From positions 1,674,001 to 1,738,000 of the forward strand of contig CAWBKX010000002.1 in the NCBI GenBank assembly GCA_963789565.1: 64,000 nt of DNA. The letters run 5' to 3'. Positions 36,505-45,528 of this stretch are shown one piece after another. The DNA comes from CALAGB01 sp963789565. GTDB taxonomy: Bacteria > Chloroflexota > Chloroflexia > Thermomicrobiales > Thermomicrobiaceae. Positions within the stretch are counted from its first letter, which is position 1. Every line of letters begins with the position of its first letter. Below the pieces are notes generated by a model. The model was not told the origin of the DNA. It saw only the letters and a list, made by a program, of their open reading frames with translations, and searched no databases. The position numbers and the translations under genes were made by a program.

Positions 36505-37853
36505 CGATTGAGCAGGAATCACCGGTCACTCTCGAGGCGGCACTCGAGCAGAGGGACGGTGACGCGGTCAAGCAGGCGCTCCACCAACTCACTGAAACCG
36601 GTGAGCTCGCTCATCGCATGGCCGATCTCTCATTGGAGGAAGCGCGCACTCTCGCGGCCGTTCTGGGAGACGAAGCGCTCGGCGAACTTCTCGGCGAACT
36701 CGACCCTGGCGACGCCGCGTCGATCTTGAGTCTGCTGGCGACCGTCGACGCGGCCGACGTCCTGGAATCGATGGATCCAGACGAGGCGGCCGACGTCTTC
36801 GGGGAGATCGACCCCGATCGCGCCGACCAGATCATGTTCGAGATGGAGCCCATCGAGGCGGAAGAGCTGCGCGGCCTGCTTCTGTATCCGCCCGACACCG
36901 CCGGTGGACGCATGACCCCGGCGTTTGTCTCGGTCGCTCCCGAGCTCACCGCCCGTCAGACGATCCTGGCGCTGCAACGTCTTTCCGAGCAGGCGGAAAC
37001 GATCTCCTACGTCTACGTGACTGACTCCGAAGATCACCTGCTTGGTGTCCTGGCCCTCCGCCGGTTGGTACTGAGCCCGCCCGATACCCCCATCGCCGAC
37101 CTGCTCGATCCGCGCGTGGTGCGCGTGCCGGTCATGGCCGATCAAGAAGTCGCGGCACGCATGCTGACCGAACGCAATCTGCTGGCGGTCCCCGTGGTCG
37201 ACGACGACAACCATTTGCTGGGGATCATCACGGTCGAAGATGTCGCCGACATTCTGCAGCAGGAGACCACGGAGGACATCGAGCGCCTCGGTGGTTCCGA
37301 GCCGTTGGAGGAGCCATACCTGCGAGCCAAGCCGATTCTGCTGTGGCGCAAGCGCGTCGGCTGGTTGCTGGCTCTCTTTCTGGCGGAAGCGTATACGGGC
37401 ACCGTGCTGCGCCACTATCAGGGTGAGGTCGAGACCGTCGTCGCCCTCTCCTTTTTCATCCCGCTCCTGATCGGCACCGGTGGAAACGTCGGTTCGCAGG
37501 TGGTCACCACCATCGTGCGTGCCATGGCGGTTGGCGACGTGCGCTTCGGTGACATCTTCCGCATCGTGCGCAAGGAGTTCGTCACCGCCATCGGGCTCGG
37601 CGTAGTAATGGCTGCGGCCACCTTTATTCGCGCCATGACTTTGAGCGTCGGGGTCGACGTCGGGTTGACGGTGGCAATATCAGTCTCAACGATTGTGATG
37701 TGGGCGGCGGTCGTCGGCGCGGTCTTGCCACTGATCCTGAACAAGCTCAGGGTCGATCCGGCGGTGGTTTCGGCGCCATTCATCTCAACGTTGGTGGACG
37801 GCACGGGATTAATGATCTACTTTACCGTTGCGCGAATTGTGCTGCATTTGTGA
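36501..37853 (+). CDS. mgtE: Magnesium transporter MgtE
   Basis: 450 aa. N domain of helical repeats (LADLSLEEARTLAAVLGDE-like, LGELDPGDAASILSLL, MDPDEAADVFGEIDPDRA) to about residue 125; two CBS domains (TISYVYVTDSEDHLLGVLAL; LLAVPVVDDDNHLLGIITVED) which sense Mg2+; and a five-helix pore domain with the conserved IPLLIGTGGNVGSQ and C-terminal DPAVVSAPFISTLVDGTGL. Starts at GTG 36501 inside the end of the MprF-like gene, so translation is coupled. Confidence 0.93.
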   Translation: MTIEQESPVTLEAALEQRDGDAVKQALHQLTETGELAHRMADLSLEEARTLAAVLGDEALGELLGELDPGDAASILSLLATVDAADVLESMDPDEAADVFGEIDPDRADQIMFEMEPIEAEELRGLLLYPPDTAGGRMTPAFVSVAPELTARQTILALQRLSEQAETISYVYVTDSEDHLLGVLALRRLVLSPPDTPIADLLDPRVVRVPVMADQEVAARMLTERNLLAVPVVDDDNHLLGIITVEDVADILQQETTEDIERLGGSEPLEEPYLRAKPILLWRKRVGWLLALFLAEAYTGTVLRHYQGEVETVVALSFFIPLLIGTGGNVGSQVVTTIVRAMAVGDVRFGDIFRIVRKEFVTAIGLGVVMAAATFIRAMTLSVGVDVGLTVAISVSTIVMWAAVVGAVLPLILNKLRVDPAVVSAPFISTLVDGTGLMIYFTVARIVLHL

Positions 37854-37946
37854 GCGACCGATCGGGACGCCGCACGTTCTGAAATCATGCCGGGCGTTAA
37901 GGCACTCGATCTCCATAGTCGATCCACATCAGAGGCGAGCATCTCC

Positions 37947-38129
37947 ATGAAGAACCATAGCGTCATCGGATTCGTGATCATCATGACGGTGTATACCATG
38001 GCGCTGGTTGCCTGGATGGTCTACGACGGTCGAGCCGCCATCGACCTGCTGCTCTTCTACCTTGTTGGTGTACCGGTGGTGGCGCTGGCGGTCTGGTGGG
38101 GCGGTCAGGCCCGCCAGAAGCGCCGCTGA
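37947..38129 (+). CDS. Small two-helix membrane protein
   Basis: 60 aa from ATG 37947 (GAGG upstream). Helices VIGFVIIMTVYTMALVAWMV and LLLFYLVGVPVVALAVWWGG joined by a YDGRAAID loop, with a basic end. No family recognised. Follows mgtE by 90 bp and ends at a strong hairpin. Confidence 0.55.
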   Translation: MKNHSVIGFVIIMTVYTMALVAWMVYDGRAAIDLLLFYLVGVPVVALAVWWGGQARQKRR

Positions 38130-38160
38130 TCCGTCCAAGAGCTTTCCGTCACAAAACAAT

Positions 38161-38198
38161 CTCGCCGGTGTCCGCTTGTCGCGGAAACTCCCGGCGAG
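38161..38198. terminator. Bidirectional terminator-like hairpin
   Basis: Nested stems CTCGCCGG/CCGGCGAG and TCCGC/GCGGA between two convergent genes. Confidence 0.65.
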
Positions 38199-38226
38199 TA
38201 ACGCACATTCGTATGATGTGACGCGG

Positions 38227-38667
38227 TTAGGAACCGACTTTCAGGCTGCCATCCATGCCAGCCGCTTTGTGACCCGGAACCGAGCAATACATGTCGTAGG
38301 TGCCAGGCGTGTTGATCGTCACGCTCCAGGTCTCGGTCTTGCCAGGCTGAACCAGAGGCGAGCTCTGCGGGGTTCCACCAACGTCGACCGTGATGTCGTG
38401 CGCCACCGAGCCGGTATTCTTGATCGTGAAGGTGATATTGCCTGTCGGCGCGCTCACCTGATTGGGAGTGATCGAGAATTCCTTCTCGGAGACGCTGATG
38501 TTTCCGCTGCCGCCCGATGAACCAGATCCGCCTGAGCTTGCCTTCGGGGTGCTCCCAGCTTCGTAGCCACCGCCCGTAGACGCGCCGCAAGCTGCTAGTA
38601 CCAACATGACGGACGCGGCCAGGGCACAGATCGCGATCAGTCGCGCCAACCCCCGCTTGTGAACCAT
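38227..38667 (-). CDS. Cupredoxin-type lipoprotein
   Basis: 146 aa. Lipoprotein signal peptide with lipobox LAAC (Cys near 27), a Gly/Ser-rich linker, and a plastocyanin/azurin-like domain. Type 1 copper ligands are visible: His in SVAHDITV, and Cys-His-Met in YCSVPGHKAAGM. An extracytoplasmic electron carrier or copper-binding protein. No oxidase gene adjoins. Confidence 0.88.
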   Translation of the reverse strand: MVHKRGLARLIAICALAASVMLVLAACGASTGGGYEAGSTPKASSGGSGSSGGSGNISVSEKEFSITPNQVSAPTGNITFTIKNTGSVAHDITVDVGGTPQSSPLVQPGKTETWSVTINTPGTYDMYCSVPGHKAAGMDGSLKVGS

Positions 38668-39257
38668 TCAGTCTCCTCTCAGCAAATCGTAGCTGCCACG
38701 TTGGGAGATCCGTTCCCTCTCCCGGCGAACGCTCCCGAGTCTCGTGGCCGTTGCCCCGCACGTGAGGCGCAACCCCAACGATGATACGATGTTTTTCGGC
38801 CGAAACGAACGGCAAAGTTCCCGACACAATAGGGGTGGTTCTGCCCGACGTTCGCCGGTCGGCCACTCAATCCTAGAGCGTATCAAAATAGAGGGCCGTC
38901 GATCGACTGTGACTACGTTACGCCGTCGCACCGTCAGTCGGACGTCCGCAATATCGGGGCACACGCCCACGGACGGACGTCTAATATGTGGCTCTACTCG
39001 ACGAGCATCAGGCAATATGTTCGTGGAAGCGTGTCGTTTGACTCGACGTTCGCGTCAGAAAGCAGCACACTCTATCGTCAGTCGGAGCAACGAGCTCGAA
39101 CGCGTGACGCCGGCATAGGTGTCCGCGGCCGATTTCGGACCAGTAGCTATGCGATCGAATACGTGCCTCGCATTCGATCCCTGGATACGTGGCTCCTCCG
39201 GCAGCGACACACCGCATCAAAGATCACACGACAGCGTTAGGCTGGAGGCAACCGATC
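38668..39257. other. Intergenic region, nothing recognised
   Basis: 590 bp between divergent genes, lower in coding character; only short frames. Promoters for the cupredoxin and protease genes are expected here. Confidence 0.4.
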
Positions 39258-40520
39258 ATGAATCGACGGCGGCGAATCTGGGCGATCGTCATCATCGCGC
39301 TCATCCTCATCCTCGCCCTCTCGAGTGCGGCATTCACGGCTGGATTCGTCGTGGGCCACACGAATGAGACCCCAACGACGGTTACGACCCAACCGACGAG
39401 CGTTCCCGATAATTTCAGTGTCTTCTGGGAAGCCTGGAACCTCGTTCAAAAGAACTACGTCGACCAACAGGCGGTCGACCCGACCAAGCTGACCTATGGC
39501 GCGATTCAGGGGATGCTCAGCGCGCTCGGCGACGAAGGTCATACTCGCTTCCTCACGAAAGAACAACTTGACGCCGAGCAGCAATCCCTCTCAGGGCAGC
39601 TCGAGGGCATTGGCGCCGAGATCACGACCAAAGACGGCCAGCCGACCATCGTAGCCCCGATTCCCGGCGCGCCGGCACAGAAAGCCGGCATCCTGCCAGG
39701 CGACGTCATCCTGAAGGTTGACGGCAAGGACGTGTCCGGGATGACGCTCGACGACGTGGTCAATCTCGTGCGCGGACCGGCCGGCAGCACGGTAACTCTG
39801 ACGGTCATGCATCCGGGTGCCAACGCGCAGACCGACATCGCCATCGTGCGCGCCAAGATCACGGTTCCGAGCGTGACCTGGTCGATGCTTCCCGGCACCA
39901 CGTACGCACACATTCTGATCAGCCAGTTCTCCAACGACGCGACGGCACAGCTCGTCTCGGCCATCAACGACGCGCAGCAGGCCGGGGCGACCGCCATCGT
40001 GCTCGACTTGCGCAATGACCCGGGCGGACTCCTTGACGAGGCGGTCGGCGTCACGACGCAATTCGTCAAAGAGGGGAACGTACTGCTGGTTCAGGACGCG
40101 CAGGGAAACAAGACGCCGATGACGGTGCGTGGTGGCGGCAAAGCGCTCAACATCCCGATGGTCACACTGATCAACGCAGGAACGGCCAGCTCATCCGAGA
40201 TCGTCGCCGGAGCGCTTCAAGACCACAATCGGTCGAAGATGATCGGCGACACGACCTTTGGCACCGGCACCGTCCTTTCGACCTATCATTTGAGCGACGG
40301 CTCCGCCATCTTGCTCGGCACCGAGGAGTGGTTGACACCTAACGGACGACAAATCTGGCACAACGGGATCACGCCCGACATCCAGGTCTCGCTTCCGAAC
40401 GGCGCCACGCCGCTGACACCCGAACAAGAGACCAACATGACAGCCGATGGGCTGCAGCAGAGCCAGGACGCGCAACTCTTGCGCGCGATCAAGTATTTGA
40501 ACGACAACAGCGGATCGTAA
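39258..40520 (+). CDS. C-terminal processing peptidase (S41), CtpA-type
   Basis: 420 aa, ATG 39258 after GGAGG. One N-terminal membrane anchor, an N-terminal helical part (FSVFWEAWNLVQKNYVD), a PDZ domain (about 100-180; GAPAQKAGILPGDVILKVDG), then the S41 catalytic domain with Ser in NAGTASSSEIVAGAL and Lys in SKMIGDTTFGTG. It cleaves C-terminal regions of extracytoplasmic proteins with a Ser-Lys dyad. Monocistronic, ending at a strong hairpin. Confidence 0.92.
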   Translation: MNRRRRIWAIVIIALILILALSSAAFTAGFVVGHTNETPTTVTTQPTSVPDNFSVFWEAWNLVQKNYVDQQAVDPTKLTYGAIQGMLSALGDEGHTRFLTKEQLDAEQQSLSGQLEGIGAEITTKDGQPTIVAPIPGAPAQKAGILPGDVILKVDGKDVSGMTLDDVVNLVRGPAGSTVTLTVMHPGANAQTDIAIVRAKITVPSVTWSMLPGTTYAHILISQFSNDATAQLVSAINDAQQAGATAIVLDLRNDPGGLLDEAVGVTTQFVKEGNVLLVQDAQGNKTPMTVRGGGKALNIPMVTLINAGTASSSEIVAGALQDHNRSKMIGDTTFGTGTVLSTYHLSDGSAILLGTEEWLTPNGRQIWHNGITPDIQVSLPNGATPLTPEQETNMTADGLQQSQDAQLLRAIKYLNDNSGS

Positions 40521-40551
40521 CGGCGAGCGCCGAATACGCGGCGTAGTCAAT

Positions 40552-40580
40552 CGGGTCTGCACGAAATTCGTGCGGGCCCG
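40552..40580. terminator. Bidirectional terminator between convergent genes
   Basis: A 13-bp stem, CGGGTCTGCACGA with TCGTGCGGGCCCG (two G-U pairs), loop AAT, followed by TTGTCGTCTT on the plus strand. Confidence 0.75.
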
Positions 40581-40600
40581 TTGTCGTCTTGACGAGAGGG

Positions 40601-40993
40601 TCAGCGGAGGCGGATGAGCCCGGCCGGCGTGTTCGTGAATCCGCAGTCATCGTAGAAGGGTTGTAGTCGGGGCTCGAAATCGACGTGGAACCACGCGCAG
40701 CCTCGATCGCGAGCCACATCTGCCGCTATTTGAACCAGGTGGCGTCCGATGCCGCGATGCTGGAAATCGGGATGAACCGTCGGCTCAAGCAGAAACGCGT
40801 GGATCCCGCCGTCCCAGGCGACGCGCGCAAAGCCGATGAGCGTGTCTTCGTGGTACGCGCCGAGCACGGTCAGCGCATGACTCAATTCAGCCGAGAAGTC
40901 GTGCGCCGGATTGTGGCTGGGCCACGCCGCCGAATAGAGTGGGCTGAGCTCATCGTTGGTCAGGATCGGATCGACCCGATACTCGATCTGCAC
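40601..40993 (-). CDS. GNAT-family N-acetyltransferase
   Basis: 130 aa, a minimal GNAT fold: LIGFARVAWDGGIHAFLLEP (strands 3-4), TVHPDFQHRGIGRHLVQ (acetyl-CoA loop), CAWFHVDFEPRLQPFYDDCGF. Similar to small acetyltransferases of broad range. Substrate unknown. Confidence 0.85.
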   Translation of the reverse strand: MQIEYRVDPILTNDELSPLYSAAWPSHNPAHDFSAELSHALTVLGAYHEDTLIGFARVAWDGGIHAFLLEPTVHPDFQHRGIGRHLVQIAADVARDRGCAWFHVDFEPRLQPFYDDCGFTNTPAGLIRLR

Positions 40994-41028
40994 AGTCTGC
41001 CCCTCTCCGTCAGTCGTGAGCGCACGTC

Positions 41029-41592
41029 CTATTGCAGATCGACGGTCAGCTCTTTGCCGTGGCCGAGCAGACTCTGCAGGAAGCTTGGGTTGAAGACAAG
41101 TCGAAGATCAGTGGCGTTGACGGGTACCTGATAGGCGACCTCGCCATGAATCGAACCCAGCGCCGGAATCGTATCCGGGAGCTGCGTGGTGCTGAAATCG
41201 GTCGAGGGCGTAACGTCCGCATCGAGCGGGTAGTCGATTCCCTGACCATCCTTCACCACCATCTGGGCTGCGGCCGAAATGCGGTCGTTGCTTGAATCAG
41301 TCGTCTGGATCGTCAAGTCGAGGACCAGGAACTTCATGCCGTCGGACGGTTTGATGCCGTCGAGATCGGCGGGATAGAGAACTCGATCGACCGTGAGGAT
41401 GTAGCTGCCAATCGGCGCGGGTACGCCGACCTGAAAATGCCCGTCCGCTCCTGGGGTCGCTACTCCACTCTGGAGCGCCGCCTTTCCACCATCACACGCA
41501 GTCAACGCCATCGCAACCGCCAGTGATAGGAGCACGGGACGTAGTACCAACCTTAACCGCACGAGTGCTGACTCCATTCGACACAACGGCAT
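41029..41592 (-). CDS. DUF4352-like lipoprotein
   Basis: 187 aa. Signal peptide with lipobox LTAC, then an immunoglobulin-like beta domain of DUF4352 type: PIGSYILTVDRVLYP, GMKFLVLDLTIQTTDSS, and GEVAYQVPVNATDLRLVFNP. Family members are surface lipoproteins with unknown ligands. ATG 41577 is an alternative start. The GNAT gene lies 36 bp downstream. Confidence 0.75.
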   Translation of the reverse strand: MPLCRMESALVRLRLVLRPVLLSLAVAMALTACDGGKAALQSGVATPGADGHFQVGVPAPIGSYILTVDRVLYPADLDGIKPSDGMKFLVLDLTIQTTDSSNDRISAAAQMVVKDGQGIDYPLDADVTPSTDFSTTQLPDTIPALGSIHGEVAYQVPVNATDLRLVFNPSFLQSLLGHGKELTVDLQ

Positions 41593-41914
41593 CGTGTAAC
41601 ACGCTTCTCCATAGCTGACCCTACCGACGCTCGTTCCCCGGCGCTCCGGATTCGAGGCGGACCAAGTATTGCACTGTCGTGAAGGGGAGTCGGAGTGAGA
41701 TCACAGTCGTGCCGTTCAACGACAGCGACAGCGCTGGACAAGAGGTGTCCGTACAGCGCATGATGGCGTCACACCGCTCGGTACTGTACGAAAGAACAGG
41801 CGAAATACCGCCTCCTTGTCCACTGGCTTGAGGGGGTCGAAAAGGCTATATTTACGCCCAATCTAGCGCACGCCGCGAGACATCTCGCGGGAGACGTCAA
41901 CTCGGAGCAGGACC
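41593..41914. other. Intergenic region, nothing recognised
   Basis: About 320 bp between divergent genes with no supported gene. The last bases hold the ribosome site of the DedA gene. Confidence 0.4.
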
Positions 41915-42859
41915 ATCGAACAGCTAATCACACAATACGGGGTCTTCATCGTCGCCCTCCTCATCTTTGTGGGAGAACTCGGTATACCCACCGGGATCCC
42001 GGCTGAAATCGCGTTGCTGGTTGCGGGGAGCTACGGCGTCCATTCCTTCACCGGACTTGTTGCGGCGGTTGCACTCGTCGTAGCCGCGGACATGCTCGGC
42101 ACCATCACGCTGCACCTCATGTCGAGAACCGGTGGCTCTCGAATCCTCAACAAAGTGATGCAACGCTTCGGCAAACGCAGCGAGGAGACGGTTGACCGCT
42201 GGCGCGCACGCATGGGCGGACACGACCTGGTCGTGGTCGGTGTCGGGCGCAGCCTACCACTCGTCCGCATGTATTTCTCAATCGGCGCTGGACTCCTCCG
42301 TATCCGGTTCCGCGATTTCGTGATCGGGGCCATACCGGGCGCGTTCGTCTGGGCGGGAACGCCGATTGTATTGGGCTACTACCTGCACGGAGACGTGCAG
42401 CGCTTCGCCGTTGAATACGCGACGATCTCGCACCTGATCTTCATGGTCCTGCCGACGCTCAGCCTTGCCGCGCTTGCCATGTGGTGGGTGCGTCGCGGTC
42501 ACACGCGCTGGAGCAAGCTACGCCGCGGCCGGTCCGCGCTCGGCATCCTGATCGCATCGGCAGCGATCGTGATTCTGGTGCGGACGATCATCCTGCACGG
42601 AGACCTCCTCGTTGAGGGGATCGAAGTCGTGCAGCATGTGGCGCTGACGACCTGGCTGATCGCCCTCGGGACCGCCGCACTGTCACTCCTGGCCCTCTCC
42701 TTCAACGACCTGCGCATTGCCTACCAGCGTCGCAACTGGAAGCAGCCGACGAACAACGAGGCGTCCGCCGAACTGGCGACGACCGCCGTGTGGCTGGCGC
42801 TGGTCATCGGAACCGGATCGATCGCCATCCTCATCATCACGCACTACGCCCTCTTCTAG
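41915..42859 (+). CDS. DedA-family membrane protein, probable AUC start
   Basis: About 314 aa. DedA hallmarks: N-terminal IEQLITQYGVFIVALLIFVGELGIPTG-type segment (residues 1-27), YGVHSFTGLVAAVALVVAAD, then GRSLPLVRMYFSIGAGLLRI and a helix-rich second half with four more membrane segments beyond the usual DedA end. DedA proteins include undecaprenyl-phosphate/lipid flippases. The first NTG codon in frame, GTG 41969, would cut off the conserved N-terminal 18 residues. The only good ribosome site (CGGAG, 41903-41907) is 7 nt before ATC 41915, which gives the expected N-terminus. Confidence 0.8.
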   Translation: MEQLITQYGVFIVALLIFVGELGIPTGIPAEIALLVAGSYGVHSFTGLVAAVALVVAADMLGTITLHLMSRTGGSRILNKVMQRFGKRSEETVDRWRARMGGHDLVVVGVGRSLPLVRMYFSIGAGLLRIRFRDFVIGAIPGAFVWAGTPIVLGYYLHGDVQRFAVEYATISHLIFMVLPTLSLAALAMWWVRRGHTRWSKLRRGRSALGILIASAAIVILVRTIILHGDLLVEGIEVVQHVALTTWLIALGTAALSLLALSFNDLRIAYQRRNWKQPTNNEASAELATTAVWLALVIGTGSIAILIITHYALF

Positions 42860-43013
42860 CCGAGATCATGTCGAGCTTCGGCCCGGACACTGGCCCTATG
42901 AGCCAAATGGATGACGTTGTCGCTGTGGGTCGATCCGGAGTGGTTCTCGACGAGTGCATGCCAATGGAGCACACTCGTCGAGGAGGCGTCCTCTGAGTGG
43001 GAAAGGGCACACG

Positions 43014-43709
43014 ATGCGAGTCAGTGGCGTTGATTGGGATAGTGTCGAAGACGGAATACGAGCCGTCTTCGAGGCGCAAGCAGCCAAATGGGGCGCGCCC
43101 CTCATCAACCACACGCTCTACGCGCGACGTCCACCGATTTTCCGTGGCGCACGTGCTATGTGGAGCGGACTCGACCGCTCCGGGCTGATCGACGGTGCGT
43201 TGGCATCGCTGGTCAATGTCCGCGTCGCGTCTCTCAACGGCTGCGTCTTCTGACAGGACATCAACGCCGCCGTTGGCGGTGAGCTGGGCGTGCCGGACGA
43301 GAAGTTCGCGTCACTCTCGCAGTATGCCGACAGCGACCTGTTCGACGATCGAGAACGAGCAGCGCTCGAGTATGCCGACCACATCACCGTTACCGATCTC
43401 GACGTCGACGACGCGCTCTTCGAACGTCTCCGAACGTGGTTCGATGACGACGCCCTCGTCGAACTGACGGCGACCATCGCCTGGGAAAATGCCTCGAGCA
43501 AGTTCAATCGCGCTCTGCGCGTCCCCTCACAAGGACTCGTGCAATGCCATGAAGCAGCGTCGACCTTCGACGTGACGCGATCCCCATTCAACGGTCGGGG
43601 GAAATTCAACGGAGTTCACACGGATTGCCGAAGCCCAACCCCACCCCGGTCGTTGTGTAGGTACAACCCGGCTGTGCGGAAACTCAAACCAGTGGCCCGC
43701 AGGGCGTGA
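43014..43709 (+). CDS. AhpD/carboxymuconolactone decarboxylase-like protein with in-frame TGA (candidate selenoprotein)
   Basis: ATG 43014 follows GAAAGGG. The frame runs to 43709 with a single TGA at 43251-43253 (codon 80). Before it: PLINHTLYARRPPIFRGARAM and ASLNGCVF; after it: QDINAAVGGELGVPDEKF, and ENASSKFNRALRVPSQGL, the usual family end. The family active site is CxxC (NGCxFCxDIN), so TGA replaces exactly the second Cys, giving Cys77-x-x-Sec80. A hairpin GCCGCC-GTT-GGCGGT (43266-43280), loop 18 nt after the TGA, fits the position of a bacterial SECIS. Alternative: a nonsense-mutated pseudogene. The tail beyond residue 185 is unlike the family. Confidence 0.6.
43266..43280 (+). promoter_or_regulatory. 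SECIS-like hairpin after in-frame TGA
   Basis: Six-bp stem GCCGCC/GGCGGT with loop GTT that starts with G, 18 nt from the TGA to the loop, within the range known for bacterial SECIS elements. It also encodes protein, as bacterial SECIS do. Confidence 0.4.
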
Positions 43710-44012
43710 CCCGGGGTGGTGCGTTCACCTGTGGTAGCGTCATAAAGAGACGGGGAATTCGACGTACAGACATCGCCGTTCGCAGTACACCCAAGGTTGG
43801 TTCGGTTCATCGACATGCCCGCCTCGACTGGACCGATCCGCGCATAGAACCGAATCCTGACACGACGTTCAAACGGGCCGTGGTCGCCGCAAGTGACCGT
43901 GGCTTGCTAGACTGTCCCCATCATGCCAGCCGGGGATCAGCAGTTGACGCCGGATACGCTCCGACCGGGCCAGGCAGTCTTGACCTGGAGACATGCGGGG
44001 CAAGCCCGGCCA

Positions 44013-45515
44013 ATGCAGAAGGAAATGCCGTTGCACCGGTGTCTCGTCCTGACCGTGGTCATTCTCATGGTAGGCGCGACATTCCCCAGCGTCGCCACGG
44101 CGGCGCCCGACTTCGCCGACAGCACCTTCGAACAGGTCTGGACTCGCACTGATGCACCTGTCCTGAGTGGTGACGTCTCACGAACGTGGTTCTGGGGACC
44201 GGAATCCGATAGCGGCCCGCTGTATGAGCGCTACCTCGATTCGCTCGGGCAGCAACGTCTTGTCCAGTACTACGACAAGGGTCGCATGGAGATCAACGAT
44301 CCGAACAGCGACTCGTCCAGCCCCTGGTACGTCACCAGTGGACTCATCGATCGCGAGCTGATTAGCGGTCGCATCCAGATCGGATCCGACACGTTTCTCG
44401 ACACTGGTTCAGGCGCCAATGTGCCGATCGCCGGAGATCCGGACAACGTCTTCCCGACCTATGCCGACTTCCAGCGCATCATCGATCTGGGGCAACCTGA
44501 CAAGACCGACCAGTACGCGACGACGGTCTTCCAGCCGAACGGCACGACGACCAAACCGGATGCCTCAACAGACCCTGGCGCGCAATACGCCCACTATGTC
44601 ACCTATTCCGGAGTGGACGACGCCACCGTCGGCTACAACATCCCGCGCGCGTTTTGGAACTTCATGACCCAGGCAGGGACCATCCAGCAGGACGGCAGCC
44701 AGGTCAGTGCCGATCCCCTCTTCGACTGGCTCTTCGTGCTCGGCTACCCAATCTCCGACCCAGTCTGGGTCAACGTCAAGCTGCAAGGCGTGAACCAGTG
44801 GGTACTGGTGCAGCCGTTCGAGCGACGCGTGCTCACGTATACGCCGTCCAATCCAGCCGCCTGGCAGGTCGAGATGGGGAATATCGGTCAGCACTACTTC
44901 CGCTGGCGCTATGCTCAGTCGCCGCCGGTCGCCCTCAACGGTGACCAGTCTTACCTGGCGATGCAAGCTGGCAACGAGTGGGTCTTCAGCACGTCAGACA
45001 ACGTCGATCGAACCTGGAAAGTCACCGGGTTGACAAACGGCTTTGCGGCCGGGGCTCAACTGATGGCCCGACACGAGCAAACGGGCGACGGCAGCCAGAT
45101 CACCTACTGGAGCGTCACGCACGATGGCCTGGATCTGTACGGAATCGACACGCTGGGTGGGGACGGCAAACTTACCAACACGACCGTTTACTGGCCGCCG
45201 ATACACTATTTTCCCAATCACGACCCGTATGTCGGCCAATCCTGGTCGACCGAGACGACCGCCATCTCCAGCACCGGGCCGCCACACGAAATGACCGTAT
45301 CGATTCAAGTCGCTGCATGGCAGCAAGTCAGCACACCGGCTGGATTGGCACGCGCCTGGAAGATGTATGTTGTCGAATGGACCGGGACGGACCCCACGCA
45401 TCCGGACCAGACATCGACGACCACCTGGTTCGCGCCGAAGGTCGGAACGATGCAATGGTTCTCGGTCGGATTCGCCGCCCAGCTCAAATCAGCGACAACG
45501 TTGACCCCGAATTAG
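44013..45515 (+). CDS. Secreted protein of unknown function
   Basis: About 500 aa. Signal peptide LVLTVVILMVGATFPSVATAAP. The mature part starts FEQVWTRTDAPVLSGDVSRT, WFWGPE, then LVQYYDKGRMEINDP; later VQPFERRVLTYTPSNP and GQHYFRWRY. I recall this pattern as common in secreted Chloroflexota proteins, often as an N-terminal module fused to other domains, without known activity. The C-terminal 200 residues form a separate beta-rich domain (EWVFSTSDNVDRTWKV ... TTTWFAPKVGTMQWF). ATG 43923 is an alternative start but precedes the signal peptide by 30 residues. It lies 13 bp before tenA. Confidence 0.7.
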   Translation: MQKEMPLHRCLVLTVVILMVGATFPSVATAAPDFADSTFEQVWTRTDAPVLSGDVSRTWFWGPESDSGPLYERYLDSLGQQRLVQYYDKGRMEINDPNSDSSSPWYVTSGLIDRELISGRIQIGSDTFLDTGSGANVPIAGDPDNVFPTYADFQRIIDLGQPDKTDQYATTVFQPNGTTTKPDASTDPGAQYAHYVTYSGVDDATVGYNIPRAFWNFMTQAGTIQQDGSQVSADPLFDWLFVLGYPISDPVWVNVKLQGVNQWVLVQPFERRVLTYTPSNPAAWQVEMGNIGQHYFRWRYAQSPPVALNGDQSYLAMQAGNEWVFSTSDNVDRTWKVTGLTNGFAAGAQLMARHEQTGDGSQITYWSVTHDGLDLYGIDTLGGDGKLTNTTVYWPPIHYFPNHDPYVGQSWSTETTAISSTGPPHEMTVSIQVAAWQQVSTPAGLARAWKMYVVEWTGTDPTHPDQTSTTTWFAPKVGTMQWFSVGFAAQLKSATTLTPN

Positions 45516-45528
45516 CACGAGAAGAGAC

